A stretch of DNA of 64,000 nt, taken from contig NC_047071.1 of assembly GCF_902459465.1 (NCBI RefSeq), positions 9,440,002 to 9,504,001 on the forward strand, written 5' to 3'. This document shows positions 35,801-45,500 of this stretch, piece after piece. The position numbers and the translations under genes were made by a program. The notes beneath the pieces are model-generated. The model saw nothing but the letters and a program-made list of their open reading frames with translations, did not search any database and was not told the origin of the DNA. Origin of the DNA: Asterias rubens. Its lineage: Eukaryota > Echinodermata > Asteroidea > Forcipulatida > Asteriidae. Position 1 is the stretch's first letter, and each line of letters starts with the position of its first letter.

Positions 35801-36122
35801 TAAAAACGGATAACGCACAACTACATAATAACTTTGATGTAAAATGTTTTTCAAAAGCTGCAGCTGTACGCTTCTAACCAAAAGTTTTTATTGCCACTAA
35901 TTTTAAGAGTGATTACCAAACATGTACCTTCCCTTTAAGTGATTATTTAAAAATTATATCCCTGACGGACTTTCTCTTATTCCTAGTTCCGCCCACCAGC
36001 CTGTGATGTCATTTCAGAGTGACGCCTACCTTCACCCATCAACCTGTGAGAGTGATCTACATGATAGCCTCGATGAAGGCGTTCGACTTGGTCTCTACGA
36101 GGACATGTTGGAAGTCACATGA
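23832..36122 (+). CDS. SNX24: Sorting nexin SNX22/SNX24-type, PX domain
   Basis: A small cytosolic protein (165 aa; human SNX24 is about 169 aa) that is almost only a PX domain, which binds phosphoinositides on endosomal membranes. Coding exons: 23832-23891, 25451-25534, 26775-26879, 28062-28141, 31148-31180 and 35987-36122. All have AG/GT borders and consistent phase. Exon 1 gives a start like SIPSIR (family IPSF). Exon 2 has EKRYSEFHTLHKQ with the conserved RYSEF phosphoinositide-binding arginine. Exon 3 has PDFPPKR and EQRRQGLEQYIQ, exon 4 LTFLRVKNF. Exon 6 has the C-terminal AHQPVMSF and VRLGLY signatures that mark SNX22/24. It is probably the single pro-orthologue of both vertebrate genes. 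The introns are loaded with MITEs and one LINE. Confidence 0.9.
23985..24164. repeat. Hairpin element (CCTAACTTAGGACTAGTCC type)
   Basis: GTGGATTTCACAAAACAAAG and CTTTGTGAAATCCAC bound a palindrome rich in AGTCCTAACTTAG and its inverse. In intron 1 of the sorting nexin. Confidence 0.75.
24928..25158. mobile_element. MITE with ACTTGTGGACAAGTC ends and CG-rich core
   Basis: AGACTTGTGGACAAGTC on the left mirrors GACTTGTCCACGAGTCT on the right. The core is unusually CpG-rich and holds several CTCGCGAGA / TCGTGAGA motifs. In intron 1 of the sorting nexin. Confidence 0.6.
25582..25973 (+). mobile_element. Family-A TTAA MITE
   Basis: TTAA on the left (25578-25581). Left terminus AGACACTGGACACTATTGG, central hairpin TTTCGAGACCTCA/TGAGGTCTCGAAA near 25764-25803, right terminus GTCCGCTGCC. 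The right TTAA has decayed. It lies 48 bp downstream of exon 2 of the sorting nexin. Confidence 0.85.
26230..26317 (-). repeat. tRNA-like SINE head (Asn-type)
   Basis: The minus strand keeps an A-box-like GATAGCTCAGTTGGTAG and a B-box GGTTCAAATCC at tRNA spacing, then a tail with CATTGTTC. The arms do not fold as a full tRNA. Relatives are at 41760-41830, 42052-42145 and 56935-57036. Confidence 0.65.
26323..26699 (+). mobile_element. Family-B TTAA MITE
   Basis: TTAA at 26319-26322 and 26700-26703. Termini AGGGAAAGTACACGTTTGG and CCAAACTTGTACCTTCCCT. The central hairpin AAAGACTTC…GAAGTCTTT is near 26514-26537. It shares the module AACAAGCCTGTGAAAATTTG with families A and C. Confidence 0.85.
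26898..27767. mobile_element. H-family element split by a nested MITE
   Basis: AAGCCCTGTTCGTATCGGAC near the left end resembles in inverse GTGTGAACATGGCTT at the right end. Inner strings (GGGTAAACTAACCGAG, CTCGGTTAGTTTACCC) are also inverted. The family-A MITE at 27118-27505 interrupts it. In intron 3 of the sorting nexin. Confidence 0.5.
27118..27505 (+). mobile_element. Family-A TTAA MITE, nested
   Basis: TTAA on the left at 27114-27117. Left terminus AGCCAGTGGACACTATTGG, right terminus CCAATAGTGTCCACTGCC. Central hairpin at about 27305-27347. The right TTAA reads TTCAA, one change. Confidence 0.85.
28600..28690 (+). repeat. tRNA-derived SINE fragment (S1/S2 head)
   Basis: Has GAAGCTCTGGTG…GAGTGTGGGTTGGAATCCCGG, then CCCTTGAGCAAGA, the promoter end and linker of the SINE. 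In intron 4 of the sorting nexin. Confidence 0.5.
29065..30653. mobile_element. F-family TTAA element interrupted by a LINE
   Basis: TTAA at 29061-29064 and 30654-30657. The left end AGGAACATTACAGAATTGGT is mirrored by CAATTTTGTAATGTTCCT on the right. A LINE copy with its target duplication occupies 29274-30330. An AT-rich piece near 30400-30520 may be a further insertion. Its right TTAA is shared with the family-C element that follows. Confidence 0.65.
29284..30320 (-). pseudogene. 5'-truncated non-LTR retrotransposon (RT to C-terminus)
   Basis: The minus strand encodes, from 30314, the reverse transcriptase blocks TGVRQGCILSPILF and the catalytic FADD (SDLDFADDIAAL), then DFTYLGSSI, LLYGCETW and LRKILGIK. 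After a frameshift/stop near 29625 it has the C-terminal MNWLGHVSRLP and GRRRRGRPKMNW blocks, ending with the stop at about 29307. The copy ends in a short (TAAGTC)n-like tail at 29284-29310. GATTTTCATG occurs directly on both sides (29274-29283 and 30321-30330), a clean 10 bp target duplication. The N-terminal part is missing. The style is that of RTE/CFDP2-like or coral-type LINEs; the clade is uncertain. Confidence 0.88.
30658..31003 (-). mobile_element. Family-C TTAA MITE
   Basis: TTAA at 30654-30657 and 31004-31007. Termini AGCCATTGGACACTTTCGG and GTGTCCAATGGCT. Perfect central hairpin AATTCTCGATATCGAGAATT at 30808-30827. It shares the block CCTGTGAAAAT…GGCTCAATCGGTCATCGG with families A and B. 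It ends about 140 bp before exon 5 of the sorting nexin. Confidence 0.88.
31567..31952 (-). mobile_element. Family-A TTAA MITE
   Basis: TTAA at 31563-31566 and 31953-31956. Termini AGGGACTGGACACTATTGG and CCAATAGAGTCCAGTGTC. Central hairpin near 31728-31770. Orientation is opposite to the copy at 32351. Confidence 0.88.
32351..32737 (+). mobile_element. Family-A TTAA MITE
   Basis: TTAA at 32347-32350 and 32738-32741. Termini AGGCAGTGGACACTATTGG and CCAATAGTGTCTACTGCC. Central hairpin GATTTCGAGACCTCA / TGAGGTCTCAAAATC at 32538-32579. The full-length reference copy in this window, 387 bp. Confidence 0.92.
32812..33110. repeat. D-family MITE, diverged
   Basis: Contains CATTTCAAAAGGTGGTC, AAAAATCCGGAGGATGTCC and TACTATCGAAAGCTGC. 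The same order is found at about 46783-47247 and 35640-35934. Confidence 0.5.
33111..34862. other. Intron 5 of the sorting nexin: minor repeats only
   Basis: About 33620-33810 is the inverse copy of the repeat at 3595-3765. Near 34150 begins the CATTCATTATCATCCAC motif that recurs at 35120, 35282 and 35408. No coding exon is recognised. Confidence 0.4.
34863..35014. mobile_element. Palindromic MITE, GGGTGCGTTCGTTTAGC ends
   Basis: GGGTGCGTTCGTTTAGCTCC is matched by GGAAGCTAAACGAACGCACC; inner GTCGACCCCGGTGTGTGGC is matched by GCCACACACCGGGGTCGAC. Nearly perfect arms of about 70 bp. A longer relative lies at 39055-39285. Confidence 0.8.
35092..35445 (+). repeat. Direct repeats with CTACTGTCTGACCATTCATTA
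   Basis: The block AGTCAACC(A/C)T…ACTGTCTGACCATTCATTA…GTGGTTTT occurs at about 35097, 35259 and 35386, with a weaker copy near 34150. Spacing is irregular (about 160 and 125 bp), so it is a clustered rather than strict tandem repeat. Confidence 0.65.
35640..35934. repeat. D/B-type MITE before exon 6 of the sorting nexin
   Basis: Has AAAGGTGGTCGTCCTTTTGAG and ends ACCAAACATGTACCTTCCCT followed by TTAA (35935-35938), 48 bp before the exon 6 acceptor. The left end is unclear. Confidence 0.55.
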
Positions 36123-36230
36123 TGCACAGCGCAGCCAATGATCAACATCAATTGTATAGATTTGAAATCAGTTTTCCTGTTCCCAACTAATCCCTCTGTT
36201 GGCGCAAGACATCCTTGGCGCACTTTATAC

Positions 36231-36434
36231 CGATGCCCAATTTCATCGAGCTGTTTTTTATTTAGCAGGAGAAAAAAGTGTAACAAATTTCTTTTCTAAG
36301 CAAACGTGTGGGGTACCAGTCGCAACTCTGTATATTTCATTGAATGTTGGCTGGTAACCTGTTTTTGCTTAGCAATATTTGTCTGTGCTAAGCAAGTTTT
36401 TATGCTTAAGGGGTTTATGAAATTGAGCCCCCAT
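36231..36434. repeat. J-family element, diverged
   Basis: GCCCAATTTCATCGAGCTG on the left mirrors TTTATGAAATTGAGCCC on the right. It falls in the presumed 3' UTR of the sorting nexin. Confidence 0.45.
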
Positions 36435-37177
36435 TGGTTTACACTGTGCAGTGATTCGCGGATAGCCTTTAAGTAGTTTGATATAGTCAACAAAAAGGAT
36501 GACATGTACATGTACATCTATAGCACCCTCCTTCAGTAAATCCAAACAAAGTAGAATCGCTATAAAGTGTACTGCAAACTGATGGGTAGCAAAATGCGCA
36601 AAGAACGTCTTGCACCAAAACTAATTTTTAGCCAGAAAATTGCCAGTGTGTATCTGTCTGTTAAATTGACCTGGAGAAGTGTGATGTTTTATTGTCACAA
36701 TAATATGGTCATCCATCATAAAAAATCTCAAGATCAGCTAATTTCCTTTTCTTTCTTGATTTGCATGATGTCAAAATACTGGGGGGGGGGGAAAAAATAC
36801 ATGTATGTCCAATAGACATTTGTAGTTTTGGGTACTGCGTCTTGTCCACCGCGCGTCATCCGCAGACAAAAATTCTGGTAATGTCATGCATGTACATGTA
36901 GGTTACATGGTGTTTCTTTTGATTAGAAACACTAGAAGAACAAACCTGCTGTATAATCAGTTTCAGATTGTACTGAACTTTTTTATTTTTTTTTTAATTT
37001 ATCTTCTGTGGTACAGAATTGATACTGGTACACAGGTACATGTACACACTTTGCTTGACAATAGTTATGCATTTGATTTGGTTTCTGCCCCAACACAGTT
37101 GTGTTTTTTTAAAAAGCATACACACATAATTACATATTCGAACTGCCTCTAGCCACTGAACTAGTGGTTAGACATCT

Positions 37178-37433
37178 GTGCCCAATTTCATGGCTATGCT
37201 TACCGCCGCATTCTGCGCTATCGATCACGATTCCCCGCTCGCTTACGTGCAAGCGCCGTATTTCTGTGCTAGCCTTGTAAGCGTAGAATACCTAGTAATG
37301 TGAAGTACGTGCGAGCAGAAGCCAAAATTTGCCGCTAACCCGTGAAATACGCTTGCTAAAAGCACAGAATTCCCTGCTTCCGTAAGCGCCGATTCTGTGC
37401 TTACGGTAAGCAGAGCCAAGAAATTGGGCCCCA
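37178..37433. mobile_element. J-family element
   Basis: Left GCCCAATTTCATGGCTATGC, right GCAGAGCCAAGAAATTGGGC. The interior (TTACGG, AAGCACAGAATTCCCTGCTT) is the reverse complement of the copy at 44277-44528. Probably in the sorting nexin 3' UTR. Confidence 0.65.
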
Positions 37434-38012
37434 TTCTATCGTAGCAAAGGTCGTGGGATCAAATCCCACTTGAGAAATATGCCTGTGGATTTATTGTTCA
37501 CACGAGAAAGTAGACGACATACATATAGTGTAAAGGTAATTTCAGAAAAAATTATTCTTTATCCTTGATGCGAAATCTAATAAAACAGTTTTGCAGTAAA
37601 AATCACAAATGTGGGAGATACTTTCCACCAATTTAAAAAATGTTGGTAAACATGGAAAAGCTTCGTCAGTGGCTTCGGTATGGTATAAGTATTATTCTAC
37701 AACACACAACAGCCAAAGTCAAAGCTAAATTATTTACCCAATGTCTTTACATGTACGTTGCTTGATTCAGACTTTGCTTTAGCTCTTCATTAATCAACAA
37801 TCGTATACTTAACTTTCTTCCAGACAACTTAAGCTTTGAAAGTTTTTTTTATTATTTTTTTATTAGTTTTTTTTCGTTTTAAATATTTAACCATCAATTA
37901 TCAATGCTTAATTGAAACTACTTAGTTCAATTGTCCAATATCAGGTCACAAATTATATTTGTAGTTTAATGCCAATGTATTGCAAAATAGATTATGTTCC
38001 TCTTTAATAGCT

Positions 38013-38018
38013 AATAAA
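38013..38018 (+). terminator. Candidate poly(A) signal of the sorting nexin
   Basis: AATAAA about 1.9 kb after the stop codon, with AT-rich sequence after it. It faces an opposite signal 50 bp away. No transcript data. Confidence 0.35.
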
Positions 38019-38067
38019 GATTGGTTTAAATGAAAACAAGAATACTTTGGTTTTAACAAAAATAATT

Positions 38068-38073
38068 TTTATT
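38068..38073 (-). terminator. Candidate poly(A) signal of MSH3
   Basis: AATAAA on the minus strand (TTTATT on plus), about 1.4 kb past the MSH3 stop codon. If used, the 3' UTR would carry the MITE at 38267-38642. Confidence 0.35.
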
Positions 38074-38266
38074 TGACATTAGTCATTTAGAAGCGTTTCA
38101 ATTCAGTAAAAGACTAGAATTGTCTCACTCGGGGCGGAGTGAAGATAAGCGCGAGGAATCTGCCTAATCATTCCTAGTCCAGGATAAGACACCCAGGGCT
38201 ATCTGAGTTAAGATAAGCATGAAAGCCCTATCGATGCCAGGATCTAAACTCTACACATAAAATAAA

Positions 38267-38642
38267 TTGGTACACTATTGGTAATTACTCAAAATAATTA
38301 TTAGCATAAAACCTTACTTTGAAATGAGTAATGGGGAGAGGTTGATATTATAAAACATTGGGAGAAACTGCTCCCTCTGAAGTGATGTAGTTTTCAAGAA
38401 AGAAGTTATTTTCCACGAATTTGATTTCGAGACCTCAAGTTTAGAATTTGAGGTCTCGAAATCAAGCATCTGAAAGCACACAACTTCGTGTAACAAGGTT
38501 GGTTTTTTTATTTCATAGTTATCTCGCAACTCCGACGACCAATCGAGCTCAAATTTCCACAGGTTTCTTATTTTATGCATATGTTGAGATACTCCAAGTG
38601 AGAAGACTGGTCTTCGACAATTACCAATAGTGTCCACTGTCT
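38267..38642 (-). mobile_element. Family-A MITE
   Basis: Left TACACTATTGGTAATTACTC, right ACCAATAGTGTCCACTGTC. Central hairpin TTTCGAGACCTCA / TGAGGTCTCGAAA near 38423-38463. The left flank has lost its TTAA. Confidence 0.8.
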
Positions 38643-39054
38643 TTAGAGTATAAAGTACAACATATTTTATGTTTAGAAAAAAATGGCTGCTGCATCAGGC
38701 ACGAATTTCCAATGACAGTGTGCACCATGGTTTTCTAAAGGTTTACTACTTTGATTCGAGCCCAGGCTGGTCGACCATTGGTTGACTTAAGTGGTCGACC
38801 ATTTGAAACCAGCCTCATGACCATGGTTTCTTCACGTCTCCCAATAGCCTTTTCCTTGCTAACATGTGTGAAGCGCAGAGAGAAACCAGTGACACTATGG
38901 CAAAAAACGCGGTAGGCAATGGAGTGTTGAATACCGGTGTACTGATAGTTGACAAGGCTTCCAAATGAGTCATTCGAGTGACTGTGTCACTGCGCATATA
39001 CGCCGCTGGTCGGTAGTGGACTAAATGTGCGCACCCCAACTTGCTCATATAGGG

Positions 39055-39285
39055 GTGCGTTCGTTTAGCTTCCCTGGGTCGACCCCGGTCTGCCCCGGTA
39101 CGTTCAAATAGCTTTGACGGGCTCAACCGGGTCAGCCCCCAGTGCCCTGCTTGTGGAGTGGGTCACTTGGGGGTGACCTGAGGTGCATGCCATCACTACG
39201 AGAGGGCGAGTGCGATCGTTCGATTAGCTCTTGCCAGGGTGAGCACTGCGGGGTAGACCCAGGGAAGCTAAACGAACGCACCCAT
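39055..39285. mobile_element. MITE, GGGTGCGTTCGTTTAGC ends
   Basis: GGGTGCGTTCGTTTAGCTTC and GAAGCTAAACGAACGCACCC bound about 230 bp. The ends continue with CCTGGGTCGACC / GGTAGACCCAGG. The core differs from the relative at 34863. Confidence 0.75.
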
Positions 39286-39509
39286 AGAAGCAACCAGCAT
39301 TCTGTGGCTTCAACTTCTATAGACCCCGATTCAAACACAACAATGTGAACAGTCCTTGACCGAAATCATTAGTTCTTGGAACCTTCACAAGTAAATAACC
39401 ACAAACTGCAAGATGCATTGTATCTTGGGACACCTTCACCATGTTCACCTTAAATGACTGCCTGATGTCTGGGGCTGGATTGACAGTGCTTGGCGCCCAC
39501 TGTGTAGAA

Positions 39510-42500
39510 CTAACGGGACATCTCGACGTCGCCAATGGCTGCCTTGATTCGCTTTGGCGAGTTCCCCCACAGTTTCTTTAGAGACAATTTGTTTGCTCTA
39601 CAAATGTAAATGGTTGATCAAAATATACAAAACAGTATGTTGGGTGAGTCAAAAAGAAGTTGACCTGGTGAGGTTTATCAAAACAAACAAACGCAAATAT
39701 TTTGCAATCTTTCCTGCTTATTAGAAGAAGAAAAAAAATGAAAAAAATTGATAATTCCTAAGAGGAGTTGCATTTTATTCTAATTAAGGTACTCATTTTG
39801 CAAGCTGTCCACGGAACTCTAGACAAAACAAATGTAAAGCATTTTAGCTAAATACAGCGCGAGTCAAAATGACGTTGAAAGCAATTTATGATTTAAAAAC
39901 AAACACTAAGAAACAACAACCGAGACTCAAACCCCAGTAAAGCCATGTTAAACGAGCTTTCCTGCTTATCCGGAAAAAAATGAAAACAATTGATAATTTC
40001 TAAGAAAATTTATGCCTGTTTTTACTAAAAGCACTCATGTTTGTAACTGTCCAGGAATGTTAATGTTTGACTGGACCTAAACATCTGAGTAAGTAGCAAA
40101 GGGTATAGAAAAATTCATAATTTTTGTTTACAAAAACAAAAACCATCCCCCGTGCCCGTCCTCACAGGTAACCATTTATCCCTGGTTGATAAGATGCAAT
40201 TATGCACAAGTGTCTTACTCTGAGACACGAAGTGTCATTAACGGGATTCGAACCCTCACTATGACTTTGCCACCAGAGCTTGAGTCTGATGCACTAAACC
40301 CTACAGCTATGACACGCCTGAGGATTTGAGCCAAATCCACCGATTTTATTGTTAGTGTAACAGAATTCCCAAGTTGTTTTTACCTTGTTGCCATGACAAT
40401 CTTCTCGAGCTCCCGAGACTTGGTGGCAGCTACTTTGATGATGTCATCCTGTACCGCGGCTAGTCTAGCAACGTTGAGCCCATAGCTTCTAGCTGCAACG
40501 CCGGGTACCAGTTGATACAAGAAAGTAATGACATCTAGTGCAGAAGGCTGGTCCTTTTCTAAAACCAAAAGCATAACCCTAGATCCGTTAGTCTCTCTGA
40601 ACTTCAAATTATGAGTTGCACACAATTTGTTTATCTTTTTTTTATTGCAATAAACATTTTGGTTGTCTTTCTCTTTTTTGCACTGCATCTCTTATCCCCT
40701 TGAAATACAGTCCTGCATAGGGAGGCCCATATGGACTTTTTTTGTGACCCCACCGTTACCCAGGCGCACTTTTACAGTGTCTATATTCCACGGGTTCCGG
40801 ATGCACGTTTCAATAATACCCAAGGGTTTTACCGTTTGTCCCCTACTCACAAGAGCAGGGATGGGTATTCCCAAGGGATGGGTACTCCCCAGGGCATGCA
40901 GGGTGGGTACTTCCCGAGGTATGCCCATTTGCCGGGGGCAGATCTGAGGCGGACCAGGGGTAAATCGATCATAGTGTGAAATAAAAAGGCCCGCCGTTAT
41001 TACCCGAGGGCAACCCCAGAAAACAGAGTAGTGTGAAAAGGGCTCAAGGAATTCTAATCTTAAAGAAGTTTGTCCCCGTTTTCTTGTACAAAAATACTCT
41101 AGATCCATCAGTTGTTTTCAACAAGCGCAATCACATCGCTATAAAAGGAAACTCTATTGTCATATATACAAAAAATCTGGTTCCTTGCCTTTTTTGTTCT
41201 CGTGAAGTAGGAACGCCATGTGATAATTGGCCACATGGTCTGGAAACAGCCTCTGTAGTTCCGACAATGATGGGTAGTGTGTTACAAAGAGCAGCAGGGG
41301 CTTCACCTGTGAAGACAGCACAATGTATGGTTTAAAGAGACACAGACTACATGAGAGAAAGATTGTTGACGCGAGTGCTGTTGGGATTGGAATGGTTTTG
41401 AGCTTTTTGCATAAAAAAAAAAACTTGCAAATTACATATGATTTTCTCAGTTTTTTGCAAGTCTATCTTTCTTTATTTTTCACAATAACTTTCAGCGCCC
41501 AACTGCCTCTGGGGCGTGTGGTGCCAAGTTTAGAATGTGACTGTTTTTTTTTGAAGGGTTTTTGGACAAAATGGCCTCTATATGGGTAGGCTGCACAGGG
41601 CGCACCGTCATGTGAGTAAATTAGGATAACTTACGGACAAACAAACCCCAAGTGCAATAACCACTTGCTTCAGGCGGATCTTAACAACAAAAAGTTACAT
41701 TGGTTTCATTTTTGTATCACTGACAAGGAAAATTGACTGGTTCAGTTTCAAATAGTTTTGGGTTTGAACAAAGAAAAATTTACGACCTCTGGATTAATGT
41801 ACCGGAGCTCTACCAATAGATCCATCCAGTAGGCTCCGCCCACGACGCACATGTGAGCAAGAACACGTGGGGCTCTCCAATGCCTTTCTGCACAACTCTG
41901 CCGCGCGCGCCAAGATATGCGCACGCATGTCGGACCTTGTCGGACCTTAGTTCCGTTGTGATTGGTCAATCTGCAATGGGGCGGAGCTTAGTGGATCGGT
42001 CTATTGAGCCGTGCAGCGGTATGTTGGAAGTCTAACAGAGGGACCACCAAAAGGGCTGGATAGCTCAGTTGGCAGAGCGTCAGGTTGTTAATCCAGAGGT
42101 TGTTGGTTCGAATCCTGCTCTAGTAAATTCTCATTGTTCAAACCAAGAACTATGTATACCTCTTGAATGAAATATTTTGCCGTAGCAAATGCAATCGCTA
42201 CTCCGTCATGGGTGCTCGTCCCTCGGCCCAGCTCGTCTAAGATGACGAGACTACGATCTGTAGCCTGACTCAGGATATCAGAGGCTTCTTGTAACTCCGT
42301 CATGAATGTACTTCGCTTCTGGATAATGTTGTCTGATGCTCCCATCCTGTTGGTTGATAACAAAAACATTGGCTGCAAGTTTATCGAAGGGAAAGAACTT
42401 CTTAATACATGACACTGAGTTTCCATGATTGTAGTACTATTTCTTGGTACTAAGTAATTGAGTACTAGAGTACTAGTCGAGTACAGGTACTCATACTCAA

Positions 42501-45500
42501 AGTCCATGCTCAATACTCCACTAAAATGTATAGCTCACATTAATAAAAAAAAATCAATTTGATCTCTAAGTCCCGCTTTTAATTTTCCAAGTGGAAATTA
42601 CTGGTATAATAATAATAACAATAATAACCAGTTTTTATATGTTGCGCTTTTCACACCCAAAGGGCGTCTCAAAGCGCTTCCAATAATATTACCCCTGGTC
42701 ACTGGGCCTTAATTCATTCCTTAAACCATCTCAGCTCCCTTAAAGGATAAAAATATGCTCTACTCGGCTAAATCAATCCCAAGAACCATCTCTGCCCTTC
42801 ACAGGTACCCATTTACCCCTGGGTGGAGAGAAGCAATTATAGTTAAGTGTCTTGCTCAAGGACACAAGTGTCATGACCGAGGTTCGAACCCACACTCTGC
42901 TGAACAGAAGCCCCAGAGCTTGAGTTCGGTGCTCTTATCCCCTCGCCCATGCCCACCCTGTATATCAGGGGTTGGTTGCGACAATTTCATTGCACCATAC
43001 CTTGTGTAAATGGCATCCAAGACCCCAAGCTTAGCAGACTCCGCTGGTACCCAGCTTCCTAGTTGAGCCATAATGGTAATCAGTGCAACCTGTCTGATGT
43101 AACTACTCTTACCACCCATATTGGGACCAGTGATGATCATGCAACGTTCTCCTACACCCTGGATGAGAAATAACAGTTTTTTTTTTTTTTTACGATGACA
43201 GCTTTATTGCCCTTTTTAATTCAACTTTAAGATGGAAGAGTACCAAACACAATGACATTTAACACAATTTTAACGCAAGTTTAGACACTTGTTTCCCCCA
43301 ATTAGTGGATTACAAAACTATATTTGGAGCCCCTCTTTATAAATTGTTGAAAAAATGGCTCAAACTTTTTAAAAACTTGCCTCCATGTGAGTACCATTAG
43401 GCACATACTGCTCCTGTTCACCTAGCAATGTGCTGACAACCGGATGTCTGCCGCCCTCTATGTGAACTTGAGAGAGGCCATTCTCGCAAAAGATAGGTCT
43501 GTGAAAGACAAATATTTTCTTTTTTATGTCAACAGTAAATGAAAGCATCAATTTTAAACAAGGAACAACAAAACATCATTGTTGCCTCTCTTCAAATACT
43601 AAATAATGACTCACCTACAATAACCATCTTGTCTCCCAAGTTCAGCCAATGAAAAGAGACAATCTAATGCGGCTAGATGCTGGACTGCTTTCCGATACGC
43701 AAGATAACGCTCACCAAATGAACTGGAAAAGGAGATTTTTGGACAATAACATTAATATAGAAAAGTTTGCGGTAACACCATGTAATAACAATCTCTCAAT
43801 GAGTTGGGGTGGTTCTGAAAAGAACCGTTGGATTAAATTGACGTTTCGATCAGTATGCTCTGATCGTCTTCTGGAGAATGCACTCTCCAGAAGACGATCA
43901 GAGCATACTGATCGAAACGTCGAGTTAATCCAACGGTTCTTTTCAGAACCACCCCAACTCATTTAGAGATTGTTATTACATGGTGTTACCGCAAACTTTT
44001 CTATATCTTACTTCCACCATGCAAAGTTTCAAATCCTAAATAACATTAATCACAAATCAAGTAACAACCCCTGAAATTTTAAATTCTTGTAATGTGGTGG
44101 CTGTGTATTGTGTTGTATGTGAAGGAGTTCTGCACACCCATGCCCCCCCCCCCACCACCCCCTTATTATAAGCCCTGTTACAAAAAAATTGTAAGCACAG
44201 TATTTTTTTCTCCTCTGGGCACCTCACTGATCCACCCCTGCAAATGGGCATATACCCTGGGGAAAATAGACAGCCCTGGGCCCAATTTCATGGCTCTGCT
44301 TACCGTAAGCACAGAATCGGCGCTTACGGAAGCAGGGAATTCTGTGCTTACGGCAAGCGTATTTCACGGGTTAGCGGTGAATTTGGGCTTCTGCGCGTGC
44401 GTACTTCACGTTACTAGGCATTCTACGCTTACAAGGCTAGCGCAGAAATTCGGCGCTTGGACGTAAGCGGGGAATCGCGGTCGTAAGCGCAGAGTTCGGC
44501 GGTAAGCAGAGCCATGAAATTGGGCCCTGCTCTGAAGCGGTAAAACTCCTGACTGAGTTCTTGAAATAAGCAACTGGAACCCCTTGGAATAGAGACCTAG
44601 GTGAGGACAGTGTGAGAGATAAAAAATGCTCAATCCAGTGACAAAAATTCTGTTGAACCTACATGTAGTTGTCAGTCTGTGGTTGTAACTGGAAAGGGCT
44701 CAATTACTACTGACACGTTGTGTCCACAATCATATAGAACCCTGCATGTGTGATAACCATGTGAATGGCTTTAATCTTTTCCGTTTGATGAGCAAAGAAA
44801 CAGTCTTGAGTTGGGGCAGGCTAGTGCCTGATTATGCCATGGAGCATCACACAAGTTAGAACTCAAGAAAAGTCTGACAAAAGCAAGAAAAATGTAAATG
44901 CACAAAAGTTCTGTCAGTCAAACTTACTCCAGGAATTGTAGCCACGCTTTTTGACATTCGATGGTAAGTTGCTCTCTTAGCTGGGAAAGCTTCCTGAAGG
45001 ATTTCACGATGAATGGACTGTGAAACCGAGTCACTTGCTTGGTGCTTCAAAGAAAAAAATGTATTTTGATGAGGGGGGTATTACTTAATAGCTGTCACAT
45101 TATGACAAAATAAGACAGAACCAGTTGAATCATTCTGTTACAATTGTTTTTTTCATGTTTTAAGATGGACAGAGGCAAACACTGATTTTATCATCTTCAA
45201 ACCACCTTTAAAGCCAAGGGTAAAGTGTGCTTAAAGGCACTAGACACTATTGGTAATTACTCAAAATAATTATTAGTATAAAAAACTTACTTGGTAACTA
45301 GAATGGAGAGCTGTTGATAGTACAATAGAAACAGCTCCCTCTGAAGTAACATCGTTTTCAAGAAAGAAGTAATTTTCCACGAATTTGATTTCAAAACCTT
45401 TAAGAGATTTAGATTTTGAGGTCTCGAAATCACACAACTTTGTGTGACAAGAATGGTTTTTTCTTTTATTATTGTCTCGCAACTTTAACGATCAATTGAG

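Noticed and set aside
42052-42125. Possible tRNA-Asn gene (GTT anticodon, A and B boxes)
   Set aside because: The acceptor arms pair poorly, a non-tRNA tail follows, and three diverged copies with the same tail exist in the window. This is a SINE head.
43649-43966. ORFs of 105 and 83 codons sharing the same peptide on opposite strands
   Set aside because: Mirror-image readings of the intronic palindrome, not genes.
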